Source of the DNA: Xestospongia muta
Lineage: Eukaryota > Porifera > Demospongiae > Haplosclerida > Petrosiidae
Direction: 5' to 3'
DNA length: 64,000 bases
Assembly: GCA_963693285.1 (NCBI GenBank)
Contig: OY848920.1
Location: 7,763,135-7,827,134, forward strand
Made by a program: the position numbers and the translations under genes. Position 1 is the stretch's first letter. The number at the start of each line of letters is the position of its first letter. Shown here in pieces: positions 9,114 through 20,222 of the stretch. The notes below the pieces were generated by a model that was not told the origin of the DNA, made no database searches, and was given only the letters and a program-made list of their open reading frames with translations.

Positions 9114-12100
9114 ATGTAAGTTAATCTAGATAGTTCTTTAATTATGTTATAATTTGGTATATTTTGTATTATAGGGCCAACTCTTATGATCATATTAATG
9201 ACACCCAATGGAAAAAAATTCAAGAGAAAACGTTTACACGATGGGTCAATGAGGAGCTAAAAGTACAAAAAGTAGCTGTTGCAAACCTTGCAACGGATTT
9301 AAGTGATGGTGTACTGTTAACCATTCTTTTGGAAGTGCTGTCTCAAAAAAAGATTGGTCGTTACAACAAGAAACCTCGTATACATGCGCAAAAAATGGAG
9401 AACCTTGAGAAAGTGCTGAAATTTATTCACAGTGAGGGAATAAAATTGGTCAATATAGGTAAGAGACACTGTGTGTACTAATTGAGTTAATAGTGAGAAT
9501 TTACAAACCCTACTATACTCAGTATAACTTATAGTAATAGATATCACCATATCACATGATGTATGTGTTTGTTCCTGGTTGTCTTGTCACATACTGTCCC
9601 AATACAAACCCCATATCCTGCTTAAACAATATATGCAGCTGTATATGTTCATTAATTACAAGCATTATACATGGTAGTAAAGTTACAAAAAGTTATGTAA
9701 CTTGGGAAATATTAATTTTGTTATGAGGCATTTGTATATACATGCTGTATGTACAGTTCAAAGGATTATTATTAATATATTATGGTTGATATAATCCATA
9801 AGTAATGGCAATGTATACTGACACATTGCTCTCCATTATACAGGTAGTGGTGATGTTTTTGAAGGCAACTTAAAGTTAATTCTAGGTCTAATATGGACCC
9901 TCATCCTTCATTATCAAATTAGCATGGGTTTTGATATTGATGATGAAGACGATGGCAAAAAGAAAAGTGGAAAACAAGCTCTGTTGGAATACATACAGGT
10001 GAGATAACTCATATTTTGAAGCCACTAATATGTTGCCATAAATGGTAGTATAAAGACCTATATGAAACAAAAACAGGTCATGTATATACATACTTGAAGC
10101 ATCTGTTAACTTTACGTTATAGTTGAAAGCAATAATGTTATGAATTGTTTACATATGAACAACTAAGAACTTTGACTAAAATAAACATGTATTTAATGAT
10201 CAAAGGTTCAGTGAATCCAGGAAATGCTGTACAATAATTATGAACATTTTTATTATCAACAAGTTAATAAGATTTCTGTTAATTATGTGAAGTTACTGCA
10301 TAGTATCAGAAAAGAATGTAGGAAATGTTAACACAGTTTAATTTAGTGTAATGTGAACTGTTATAAATGTCAATAAAAGTTGACACTGAAACTATATCTA
10401 TTAATTAACTAGTATACACAGTTAAATAAGAAAGCAGACGTATTACTGTTAACTTAAAATAGAAAAAAAATTTTAATTGGATTAGTTGAAGTAGGAAATG
10501 TGAACAGAGCATAATTACATTATTTAGCTGGCTTCTATTTAATATGTCAAAACTGCTAGTATATATGTACATACATGTATTTTTTATAGTTACAAAAGAA
10601 GAAATCATTATCAATAATTTTATCAAACCTTAACATATAATAGCTTATTGTTTGAGGTAGACACAAGAATGATAACTGTTTGGAATTTGGTTAGGCTATA
10701 CTTCTCTTATGCAAATGTTAGCAGATTGCTAATGCAATTGAATTTCTAGTAGTGTGCTGTCTGGGTATTGATAACATAATATTACTGCTACTTTCTGTTT
10801 ATTTAGGAGAAAATTCCTCATAAAAACATCAAGAACTTTACATCTGACTGGAATGATGGAACAGCTGTTGCTGCATTAGTAGATGCCCATGCACCTGGTC
10901 TTTGTCCTGAAGCAGACTCTATGGATCCTAACAAAGCTTTAGAGAATGCTAGTCATGCTATGCAGCTGGCTGACGACTGGCTAGGAGTACCACAAGTTTG
11001 TTTTTTCTTTGATGTATATTTAAGTTATGTACACATTTACAGATTTTAGGTCCAGAAGACATGATCAATCATCACGTGGATGAGCTAAGCATGATGACAT
11101 ATCTTTCGCAGTTTCTTGAAGCTGAGCTGAAAGAGGGTGCTCCAATATACTCAAAGGAAGATATCAGTAATGATATTACTAAGGTTGAGGTCAGTGGTCC
11201 CGGAATCACTGGAGATGGTGCAGAAGTCAATAAGCCTGCTCCTATTATTGTTGACTGCTCAGAATCAGGTGTAGCCCCAATATCTGCTACAGTGACAACG
11301 CCATCAGGGATTAATGAAGAAGTCAATTTTCAACCAATTGATAATTCACCAAAGGTTTATGAAGGATCTTACATACCTAAAGAGCCAGGTCATTACGGAG
11401 TGGAGGTAGAGTTTGATGGAGAACCTCTTCCAGATAGTCCATACCAAGTAGCTATTCCCAAACCAAGTGCTGTACGTTTAGATGGAGAAGGACTAGAACG
11501 TGCATTTATTGGTAACAAATATGACAATGTCATTGATATCTATACAGATCAAGCTGGTCCTGGTGAGGTCACCATAGAATTTGCAAACCCAGTTGGTGCT
11601 GGTGCTGTCAAACAAAGTATTGTCAAGGTAGATGATAACTATTACCAAGCTCATTACAATGTTGATACTCCTGGAGTCTATGAAGCTAACATCTGCTACA
11701 ATGGTATACCTGTTAAGGAAAAGCCACACTATATACCGACTATTGACATTAGCAAAGTTAACATGACAGGGCCTGGTATTGAGTCAGGTAACCATGCCAA
11801 AGCTAAAACACATTTCGATATTGATGCCAGTCTAGCAGGCGATGATGCTCCCATTGAAGTGTCTATAGCAGGCCCTGATGGTCATGAGCTTCTTCTTGAT
11901 ATAACACCATTAAACAAGAATGCTCAAAGAATTGGCTACACTCCAACATCTCCTGGTGACCATGTTGTGAATGTCCAATATGCTGGTAAAGACATTAAAA
12001 ATTCACCCTACTTCATTTCTGTTGATATACCTGGTAATATGTATGTTGAGTGTACAGGTGAAGGCCTTACTCATGCCACAGCTAATGAACCAGCTTATTT

Positions 12101-12578
12101 CATTGTTGACACTACCAGAGCAGGAAAAGGTGCCATAGGTCTTGAAACGGAAGGTCCTGAAGAGATCGTTGATATAAAGTGTGAACCAGGTGACGAGTCA
12201 GGCATATTCAATGTAACATATGTTGCACCTAGACCTGGAGCCTACAAACTTAATGTCAAGTTTAATGATGAACTAGTGCCTGGTGCTCCATTTAAAGTAG
12301 AAATCGGGCGTGGTGATCCAGATGCATCCAGAGTCATTGTCACTGACATTGACACACCAGGCTCTTTTAAAATCGACTGCAAAAATGCAGGTGGTACTGG
12401 TCATCTTGAAGTAGGTGTGTCTTCTGGCTATGCTCCTGCCGATTATGTTGCAGTTAAGCACAATGGTGATTACACTTTTGGCGTATCGTATCATGTATTG
12501 GATTCAGGGAAAACTACAATCACAGTTAAATGGCATGGCAAAGATGTAGAAGGAAGCCCCTTTGTTATTATAATATAA
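9114..12578 (+). CDS. Mini-filamin: two CH domains and five filamin repeats
   Basis: Actin-binding cross-linker of the filamin family, 721 aa from five exons: 9114-9115, 9175-9458, 9844-9998, 10807-10995 and 11043-12578. All have GT-AG borders and one continuous frame. The start codon is split: AT, then intron GTAAG..ATAG, then G, giving MANSYDH. CH1 (about residues 10-125) carries [17 protein letters not shown] and KLVNIG. CH2 (about 135-245) carries [17 protein letters not shown] and [12 protein letters not shown]. From about residue 250 come five immunoglobulin-like filamin repeats. Typical signatures include VSGPGI, VTGPGI-like [31 protein letters not shown] and a final [11 protein letters not shown]. 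Animal filamins usually have many more repeats (24 in vertebrates), so this is a short form. It lacks an obvious extra dimerisation repeat. The neighbouring pseudogene at 7170 is a copy of it. Poly-A signal at 12674. Confidence 0.9.
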
Positions 12579-12673
12579 TGAAAAGGGTTTTGAATTGCGA
12601 GTAACAGCTGTTTTTTGATTTCTCCTTTACAACAAATACTTTTAAAATAATGAATTGGTATGAAAAAGTTTTA

Positions 12674-12679
12674 AATAAA
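12674..12679 (+). terminator. Poly-A signal of the mini-filamin gene
   Basis: AATAAA about 95 bases after the stop codon. Confidence 0.55.
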
Positions 12680-12764
12680 TAATTTTGATAACAAACAGAG
12701 ATCAATCCAAAAACTAAAAATTTATTAAAATTGCTATTGCATGTGTATGCAAGTTAGGAAAACA

Positions 12765-13087
12765 TTAAATATAAGTTTTTTTACAGTAATTACTATCTTT
12801 GTTTGATAGATAACAAGGGTAGGCATGGTATTGTATAAAATTGTTGATTTTAAACTGTCCTATATGACACTCTAAAACATATTGAACTAAATTCACAAGA
12901 GTATCAGAGCTGCAAGTTCTATGTAACACTAATATAAATCCATTGTTAAATGTACTAGGACCAATATACAAGATATTCTCAAATAGATACCATTTTAAAA
13001 CTCCAACTACCTATTTTGGAGTAGTAAAGCTAAATGAAAGTTGTAGAATCCAATGGTTGATCTCCTCATTTGATATTAGCCATTCCA
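12765..13087 (-). pseudogene. FEM1-like N-terminal remnant (minus strand)
   Basis: Reading the minus strand from 13087 gives MEWLISNEEINHWILQLS, then an in-frame stop after TTPK. It continues with NILYIGPSTFNNGFILVLH and VQYVLECHIGQFKINN before ending near 12765. This is the N-terminal module of the local FEM1-like family, cut off before the ankyrin repeats. Orientation is opposite to genes A-C. Confidence 0.85.
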
Positions 13088-13197
13088 TTTTGAACCCACC
13101 CAGACCACTCCTATGTCCCTTAAGGTAAATCAGTCAAATGGACAAGATTAGTCTTAAAAGTGGAGCTGGTTATTTATTTAGAAATATAAAGTGTTGT

Positions 13198-13440
13198 TTA
13201 GCTAATGATATTAGTCCTATTACATTTACCAGTTGCTTTTACTGGAAACTTGTCAATAATGATTGATCTTCAGAGCATACTGGAATACATAGACATGATA
13301 AAGTCCAATCATGGATATTAGAGTCTATTCTAATATCTAGGGTCCAATATATTCTTGGTCATCATAGGGGACAGTTTGATATTAACCAACTTGTCCTCTA
13401 TCATTCTTATCACTGTTTTGTTTACCAGAAGAGGTAACTG
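13198..13440 (+). pseudogene. FEM1-like N-terminal remnant (plus strand)
   Basis: Around 13198-13240 the bases match the NLYIGPATFTSG segment of the family (ATATTAGTCCTATTACATTTACC). At 13345-13440 they read VQYILGHHRGQFDINQLVLY then HSYHCF. Intervening sequence is scrambled and no long frame remains. It lies back to back with the minus-strand remnant. Confidence 0.7.
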
Positions 13441-14265
13441 TAATCAATTTGAGTTTCCAAAATAGATGTTGTAGTACATAATGTTTGTTAAAAAATTTAG
13501 ATAGCTAATTTTGGTCAACCAAAGCTTAGGCCTTATAATATAGATAAAATGTACAATGTAAGCCTGATGCAAATAGTGGAAAATAGTGATACAAACAGCA
13601 AATATATACTATAAGATTCACAAAGTAAAGGAAACATTTTTTACATGTAGTAATACTCTGAGTAGTTACATGTACACAACTTTAATTTTATTATACTATT
13701 TTACTGATATATATTAATATATAAGAGTATAATTATGCATGTTATATTATCAGATGACTAAACTACAATTCTCATAATATCTTTTAAATACAATGTTAAC
13801 AACATATACTGTTTAGAAAAGACTCTTCATACAATTCAACAAATGATTTCACTGGTGTAGCTAGTCAAGCACTTTCAAGTTGTTCTGTTCTGAATTCCAT
13901 ACTAACAGTCCTAGACATATATTTTTTCATAGTTCAGATAATTATTTAATTTATTACATAGAAAGAGAAGTGGAAATTCAGTCATTAAAATGAGAGTTTA
14001 CAACTTTTATACTTAAAGGTCAACTCGTGGTCAACCATTACCAAACCTGTAACATCAATGGTCTCAGAGCAAAGAATGAAGAATACAACATCTTAAAATA
14101 GATTATTATAAAATGCTACAGTAAGTCTGTCAAAGTCATAACGTCATAGCTTCTTCAATTAAATCCTTTAACCTATTTTCATGACATGTTGGTAGTAATA
14201 ATAGTTACTTACTGGATGATAGGAATGAGGAAGCAACTACTAAGGCTTCATAATGAGTCAGCACA
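13441..14265. other. Intergenic stretch before FEM1-like gene C
   Basis: AT-rich sequence without a recognisable gene. The last 50 bases are the gene C leader, which has GAGGAAG but not the full ACAGGAAG box. Confidence 0.5.
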
Positions 14266-16287
14266 ATGGAGTGGTTAATGTCACCTCGAGATGTCCAGTA
14301 TTGGATTAGACAAGTTTCAACACAAACTAAACCTTCAACGTTATCATCTCAACAGGTGCTAAATTATCTGAAGCGAACTTTGGTTACTAAGAACTTGTAT
14401 ATTGGTCCTGCTACATTTACTAGTGGATTTATATCAGTTTTACATGAAGCTTGTTACTGTGATCACGTTAGTGTAGTCAAGTATGTGTTAGATCATCATG
14501 GAGGACAATTTGATATTAATCAACTTGTTGTCTACCATCCTTATCCTTGCTTTACACCAAATGAGTGTCAGTTGTGGCAACGCAAACAGACCCTTGTACA
14601 TGCTGCCATTGAAAACAGTTTCTTCAGAGAAGAAAGGTCACCGAAACTTTTAAAACTACTAGTATCTCATGGATCATCTGTTAATATACCAGACTGTTGT
14701 TCTGTGACACCTTTATTAAAAGCTGTGTCTACAATGTATTCATGTAAAGAAATCATTAGCTCATTACTTAAAGCTAGAGCTGACATTCATTATAGAGATA
14801 TCAAGGGACAAACAGTACTGATGTATGCAGTTAGTGGGCAAGCAGACAAAGATATCATATCAATGTTACTTAAAGCAGGAGCTGATCCTACTCTTACTGA
14901 TGAGCGTGGCTATACTGTACTACATCATGCTGTACACTATGGTAGAAGTGATCACTTAAGACTGCTTCTTTCACTGAAGATACCTCCGACACTGTGTCCT
15001 CTACCATCAAAATCACATGCTATATTTTTGGCTGACAGAGCAGAATTTTTAACAGAAACAGATTTTTTGGCTAATAATAATCGTGAGCAGTATTCAATTC
15101 TAACTGCAGTTTTTGCTGAACGTTCACACTTCCCTTGGGACCTTAAAATTGACAGCTTGTTAGTTAATGCTAGTTGTAAGTTTTACTTGTACAGAAGTAA
15201 CAGGATATCCGCCTGTTGTGATGACATTAAAGAAGCTCTGACCCTTAAAGCTCAGTTAAAGTTACCACCTCCTACTTTGTCTGAGCCTATTGAAGCTTAT
15301 GGTGATCTCACTGAAATAACATCCATTGAAGAGTATGAAGAAAAATACTCCGATTTAACTAATATCAGTACACAAGTCAACTTAGCTTATCAATGTCTTA
15401 TTATTAGAGAACGATGTCTTGGTTATGGTGACAGTACTGTAATTAAATTTTTATTTGGAATTGGGAAATGGATGATTTCTATAAAATATTATGCTGAAGG
15501 TTTGTTGTTGTGGCTTCGAGCTACAGAAATGCTTACTGCACGTTTTCAGCAAGATGTTCAGTGTGTTCAGAGTGAACTGAAGAATCTGATTGAGAATGGC
15601 TATAGTGAATGCAGTGAGATAGAAATGGTATTAAGACAACAACAACCAGATTTTTATCGAGACATGTTTATTCCAATACTGAGAAACTTGATAGAATGTC
15701 AACGACTCAGTATTGACTTTTACACTTATAAACTGCATCATAGATATAGTCTATATGATGGCGATTTCACTAATAATCTTGTGGTTTTAGTTGAAATACT
15801 ACAACATCTCTTTGAGCATCCTGTTCGAGGTGTTGATATGTCTATGCTTTGTCATGAAGCTATCGAAAAATGCCCGACATTTCCTGCTGTTTTTCCCTTA
15901 CATTCAAATTTGTTAGATTGTGCTATGTCAACACATTGTCTTCTATATGAACCTTTTCTTTCTCTATTATTAGAATCAGGTGGTTACATGTTGGTTAATG
16001 ATGTTGGACTAGATGGTTTACGACCTCTCGAGAAAGCTGATTCTAAAGAAGTCACATCATTGCTCCTTGCTCATGGAGCTCATCTTGATGCTGTTAGTAG
16101 ATCTACGTCTCCACAGGTTAATCCGTTTCTTGATGACTACATCTCTGGTCCTTTTCTTCTCACTTGCCTCTCAGCAAAGTACATTGTGATGGAATCCATT
16201 CCTTATCAATTAATGGATCTTCCTCGTCATATTAAATATTTTATTGGCCTACATGATCCAGACCCAGATTGTATAAAAAATGACTAG
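14266..16287 (+). CDS. FEM1-like ankyrin-repeat protein, copy C
   Basis: Intact single-exon gene, 673 aa, starting MEWLMSPRDVQYW. It has the family's N-terminal module with NLYIGPATFTSGFISVLHEA, broken here at 20 residues. Ankyrin repeats include TPLLKAVS, GQTVLMYAVSG and GYTVLHHAVHYG. The FEM1-like middle has IDSLLVNAS, then LIIRERCLGYGDSTV. A late ankyrin repeat ends in LLLAHGAHLDAVS. The tail CLSAKYIV..LPRHIKYFIGLHD matches the FEM1 C-terminal motif. It is shorter than A and B because the segment between the last ankyrin repeat and the tail is reduced. Predicted substrate receptor for a CUL2 ligase (inference). It converges with gene D. AATAAA at 16289 begins one base after the stop codon. 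Confidence 0.88.
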   Translation: MEWLMSPRDVQYWIRQVSTQTKPSTLSSQQVLNYLKRTLVTKNLYIGPATFTSGFISVLHEACYCDHVSVVKYVLDHHGGQFDINQLVVYHPYPCFTPNECQLWQRKQTLVHAAIENSFFREERSPKLLKLLVSHGSSVNIPDCCSVTPLLKAVSTMYSCKEIISSLLKARADIHYRDIKGQTVLMYAVSGQADKDIISMLLKAGADPTLTDERGYTVLHHAVHYGRSDHLRLLLSLKIPPTLCPLPSKSHAIFLADRAEFLTETDFLANNNREQYSILTAVFAERSHFPWDLKIDSLLVNASCKFYLYRSNRISACCDDIKEALTLKAQLKLPPPTLSEPIEAYGDLTEITSIEEYEEKYSDLTNISTQVNLAYQCLIIRERCLGYGDSTVIKFLFGIGKWMISIKYYAEGLLLWLRATEMLTARFQQDVQCVQSELKNLIENGYSECSEIEMVLRQQQPDFYRDMFIPILRNLIECQRLSIDFYTYKLHHRYSLYDGDFTNNLVVLVEILQHLFEHPVRGVDMSMLCHEAIEKCPTFPAVFPLHSNLLDCAMSTHCLLYEPFLSLLLESGGYMLVNDVGLDGLRPLEKADSKEVTSLLLAHGAHLDAVSRSTSPQVNPFLDDYISGPFLLTCLSAKYIVMESIPYQLMDLPRHIKYFIGLHDPDPDCIKND

Positions 16288-16288
16288 T

Positions 16289-16294
16289 AATAAA
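16289..16294 (+). terminator. Poly-A signal of gene C
   Basis: AATAAA begins one base after the TAG stop, so the 3' UTR may be very short. Confidence 0.5.
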
Positions 16295-17145
16295 GAATGT
16301 AATGTAAAATATATTTTATAGCCATTTGAGCTTGATATTTTATTATATTTAAAAATGTTTGAGTGAATATTAATTAGACTTGACTATATGGACCATAAAT
16401 TCACATTTGAACCAAAAAATAAATGTAATGGTTGAATTGCTGTATTACTAACTATGATCGTTGGAACACCAGCACATACTTCAGATGTTGTCCATATAAT
16501 TCCAGTTATATAACTCTTCTGTTGTATAACTACATGTGATACTTTTGTTCTCACCTCTCAAAGCAACATATTTTTTCACAATGGATAAAAGTGTTTCAAT
16601 AAATATATGTATCCGCTACTAATTCTAATTGATTACAGTTGTTTTAATTAATACATAGAGTTTACATTTCATTACAATGTATAATCAGATTATATTATAC
16701 ACCATACTACTCTAATCAATGAGGAAGTGTGCACTCACCATAGTATATATTGTAGCGTATGTGGGTTGTTTCTTATCATAATCAGCTATGATGGTCACTA
16801 GTTGGTATCAGATGCTTACAAAAGGTTAAGTTAATGAGCATTTTTATTAGTGATTTAACCAATGTATAGATAGTTGCATATGAAGCAAATTATATGATAA
16901 AATTGAACATAAATGTAATACCATTATATTCAGATTGACTATCAAACAGTTAATTTGATAACAATGAAACAGTATTATTACTTTCAAGATATATCTCCTT
17001 CAGGTTAAATATTCAGTTTGTATTGTTTTTCTTATAACTATTATACAAGTGTTATTGGTTCGTAAAAAATATACTTTTATAGTCTTGTACAAATAAGATA
17101 CAAAAAATATTTTCATACACACACACATTTAAATAACATTTAACA
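16295..17145. other. Convergent intergenic region between genes C and D
   Basis: AT-rich, no open frame of note and no recognised repeat. It separates the 3' ends of two FEM1-like genes. Confidence 0.5.
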
Positions 17146-17151
17146 TTTATT
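17146..17151 (-). terminator. Poly-A signal of gene D
   Basis: AATAAA on the minus strand, about 30 bases beyond the stop codon of gene D. Confidence 0.55.
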
Positions 17152-17179
17152 ATTACTCATTAAAATGAGATGAGGAAAG

Positions 17180-19348
17180 TTAATTCATAGATACTGGATG
17201 GATTGTATGCTTTCTTGCTACATAAGCATCATAATAATAAGGAAGACAATCATTTTCTGTAAAGCCAATATCTAATTGATCATGCATAGCAATAAATTTC
17301 ACCAAACGATAAGGTAAATCCATTGATTGATAAGAAATTGATTCAGAAATTATAAATTTTGCTGCAAGACAAGAAAGAGGAAGGGGAGGACAGAAATAAT
17401 CATCAATGTGATAATTGGATATTCGCTTGAATTCAGGAATAAGTCTACTAACAGCATCAGGATGAGCTCCATGAGCAAGGAGCAATAATGTCACTTCTTT
17501 TGTCCGAGCTAATGTAAGGGGTCGAAAACCATGTCGTCCAACTTCATTTATGAATGCACTACCACCTGACTCTAGCAGTAGAGACAGAAAATGTACACTA
17601 ATGCTTGGATTAAACAATGTTAAGGCAATATCTAGCAAATTTGAATACAATGGCGAACGAGCAGGAAATTTATGACATTTCTCAAAGGCTTTACGACAAA
17701 GATATGGAACATTAACACCTCGTATGGGATTGTCATAAAGAAACTCTAACACTGTTAGTAGAATTGAGTTAGCCATCTGACTACCATAGAGCTCATCATG
17801 TGCATGATATTTCTTAGTCAGGTATAATTCAGTACTCAACTGTTGACATTCCATGAGATTAATCAATAATGGAACGAACAGGTCTTGACAGAGGTCATCA
17901 GGCATTGCATTAATTTTCGGTACAAGGAAATGTGATAAATTATATCGATTACCAGTTAGAACATCACAGCATTTGTATCCACTCTCAATTAATTCAATAA
18001 GCTCTCCCTGATCACTCATAATACCATTCCTTAGACGTGAAAGAAGCATCTCTGTTCCTCGATGCAACAAAAACAGACCTTCCTTGTAATGGTATGCTGC
18101 TATAAAGAATTTTCCATATTCAAACAAACAGATAATAGCAGTACTGTCACCATAACCAAGACATCGTTCTCTGATGATGAGACTTTGATAAGCCATGTTA
18201 AGTGTTGTGGTTTCGTTAAAATTATAGTATTTTTCTTTTAACTCCTCAATGGATGCTACTTCAGTTAGACCACCATAGGCTTCGTTACACTTGAACAACC
18301 TTGGAGGTGGTAGGTTTAACTGAGCTCTTAAGGTCAGAGCTTCATTTAAGCAAAAACGACAAGCTAAATTGTACACATTATTGATACTGAATAGGAATGT
18401 AGCATTAAGTAAAATACTGTCAACTTTAAGATGAGGAGGGCATTGAGGGTGCTTAGTGATCACATCTGTAATGACTTGAGGAGGACTTCTCCCTGGTTTG
18501 AAAGAACTACCAAAGAATTTATCTTTATCCATAAATTCCATTTTATCTGCTAAAAATAAAGCATGTGATTTAGATCCTTGAGGACAGAGTATTGGTGAAA
18601 TTTCAAATGATAAAAGCAGATTTATGGCATCTAGGTTTTTAGTTGCAGTAGCATGATGTAGTACAGTGTAGCCACGCTCATCAATTAGAGTAGGATCTGC
18701 TCCGTTTTTGAGTAATAGTGACACAATATTATTGTCTGCTTTATTACTGACAGCATACATCAGTACTGTTTGCCCATAAATATCTCGATAGTGAATATCA
18801 GCTCCACATTTCAGCAGAAATTTCACAATATCCTTGTTTGGGTTATCACAAGCCACTGATCTTAACAAAGGTGTCACAGAACAACAGTCTGGTACATTAA
18901 CTGATGCTCCATGAGATACTAGCAACTTTAGAAGTTTATGTGACCTAGTTTCATTATAAGGAGTAATGTCATTAACAGCCACGTGTACAAGAGTCTGTTT
19001 GCGTTGATCTAATATTGACTTTACAACGTATTGATTGTTGTTTGGTAAAACATATGGGTAAGGGTCATAAAGTAGTAGTTCGTTGATATTAAATTGTGTT
19101 CCATGATTATCTAACACGTACTGGACCACGGCGTCATTGTCAGCGGAACAAGCTGCATGTACAACTGATATAAACCCACTAGTAAATGTGTTAGAATTGA
19201 TGTACAAATTTTTCTCCGCTAGATACTGCTCTAAATCTACTAGTACTTTTCTTGGTGAAATATACACTTGTTCACGTGATGGTGCACGATGTATAGAAAC
19301 TTGTTTTATCCAGTGTTTGACCTCTTCTTTTGACATCAGCCACTCCAT
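17180..19348 (-). CDS. FEM1-like ankyrin-repeat protein, copy D
   Basis: Intact single-exon gene on the minus strand, 722 aa from the ATG at 19348 (MEWLMSKEEVKHWIKQVS). The frame stays open another 41 codons upstream, but family alignment and the promoter box at 19360-19400 favour this start. Features match the other copies: ankyrin repeats (TPLLRSVA, GQTVLMYAVSN, GYTVLHHATA), VDSILLNATF, the FEM1-like LIIRERCLGYGDSTA, the late LLLAHGAHPDAVS repeat, and a tail CLAAKFIISESISY..DLPYRLVKFIAMHD. The CLAAK tail is the closest of the four to FEM1 CLAAR. About 25 extra residues follow the tail. Predicted CUL2-ligase substrate receptor (inference). Confidence 0.88.
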   Translation of the reverse strand: MEWLMSKEEVKHWIKQVSIHRAPSREQVYISPRKVLVDLEQYLAEKNLYINSNTFTSGFISVVHAACSADNDAVVQYVLDNHGTQFNINELLLYDPYPYVLPNNNQYVVKSILDQRKQTLVHVAVNDITPYNETRSHKLLKLLVSHGASVNVPDCCSVTPLLRSVACDNPNKDIVKFLLKCGADIHYRDIYGQTVLMYAVSNKADNNIVSLLLKNGADPTLIDERGYTVLHHATATKNLDAINLLLSFEISPILCPQGSKSHALFLADKMEFMDKDKFFGSSFKPGRSPPQVITDVITKHPQCPPHLKVDSILLNATFLFSINNVYNLACRFCLNEALTLRAQLNLPPPRLFKCNEAYGGLTEVASIEELKEKYYNFNETTTLNMAYQSLIIRERCLGYGDSTAIICLFEYGKFFIAAYHYKEGLFLLHRGTEMLLSRLRNGIMSDQGELIELIESGYKCCDVLTGNRYNLSHFLVPKINAMPDDLCQDLFVPLLINLMECQQLSTELYLTKKYHAHDELYGSQMANSILLTVLEFLYDNPIRGVNVPYLCRKAFEKCHKFPARSPLYSNLLDIALTLFNPSISVHFLSLLLESGGSAFINEVGRHGFRPLTLARTKEVTLLLLAHGAHPDAVSRLIPEFKRISNYHIDDYFCPPLPLSCLAAKFIISESISYQSMDLPYRLVKFIAMHDQLDIGFTENDCLPYYYDAYVARKHTIHPVSMN

Positions 19349-19359
19349 CGCTGTAAGAA

Positions 19360-19400
19360 CCTTCCTGTTTACATAAAGCAGCCCCGCCTCTTCCTTCCAG
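19360..19400 (-). promoter_or_regulatory. Conserved proximal promoter box of FEM1-like gene D
   Basis: On the minus strand GGAAGGAAGAGGCGGGGCTG is followed by CTTTATGTAAACAGGAAGG, 12 bases before the ATG. It corresponds to the boxes of genes A and B although the coding sequences have diverged much more. Confidence 0.45.
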
Positions 19401-20171
19401 AGGCCTAAGTGGCTACTTATGTAAAAAATCTTGAAAATTAGGCAAAAATACTTACAAATTATCTGTTTCAAGCTGTTTATTTACATAACTGTTTTCAGTG
19501 TCTTTTTTGATAACATCTAAAACTATTTTTTTTTATTTTATATATTACACTTATTAATATGATCGACTCAAACATGAAATAAAAGAATGCTTCAATGGAT
19601 ACAGTTGAAAGGGTCAAGTTAAACTTTTAAAGGATATTTGGGCACAATGTGGTGACGAGAACGAGGCCAATAAAGTAGGCATATCACGTATAACTGTCAT
19701 ATACATGACAGAATAATGGCTGTAAGAAAACGGTTGTGGTAGCATGGCACAGAAGCAATTATGACAGTTATATGTAGCCCTCAACACTATAGTTAGTGAT
19801 AGATAGTATTGGTAGTAGCTTTAGTATAGTATTAAACGTTAGTGTATAAGAATTGTGGTGAACTTATTTCTTCTTAATTATATGGTTTAAAAAAATCAGT
19901 AGTTTTATTAGAATCACACTTACAAATCTGTAGAATTTTTTGAAAATAATAGTGAACAATTGAATGTAAACAATTGAATGTAAAAAATGTTTTTAACTTT
20001 GAATTTTGGGATGGAAATAGTTGTCACCATGGACCAAACACAACCACATCACACTACAGATTTTACTTTGATTAAGCTCTAAAGACACAATATTTTAATG
20101 TGAATCACTTAATCTCATAGTTATTCAGCAATTAGCGGAGAGGAATGAATTTAACTAGAAAAGTTGACATC
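19401..20171. other. Intergenic region upstream of gene D
   Basis: AT-rich, no gene seen. A short imperfect inverted repeat around ATAACTGTCATATACATGACAG lies near 19689-19712. Confidence 0.45.
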
Positions 20172-20222
20172 TTAAAGTTGACAGCATTTTACTTAATGCT
20201 ACATTCCTCTTCAGTATCAACT
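20172..20222 (+). pseudogene. FEM1-like middle-region remnant
   Basis: The 51 bases read LKVDSILLNATFLFSI, identical in sense to the segment in gene D (residues around 300). Nothing else of the gene is preserved on either side. Confidence 0.75.

Noticed and set aside
11493..11729. Minus-strand frames over the filamin repeats
   Set aside because: Antisense shadows of the well-supported filamin exon.
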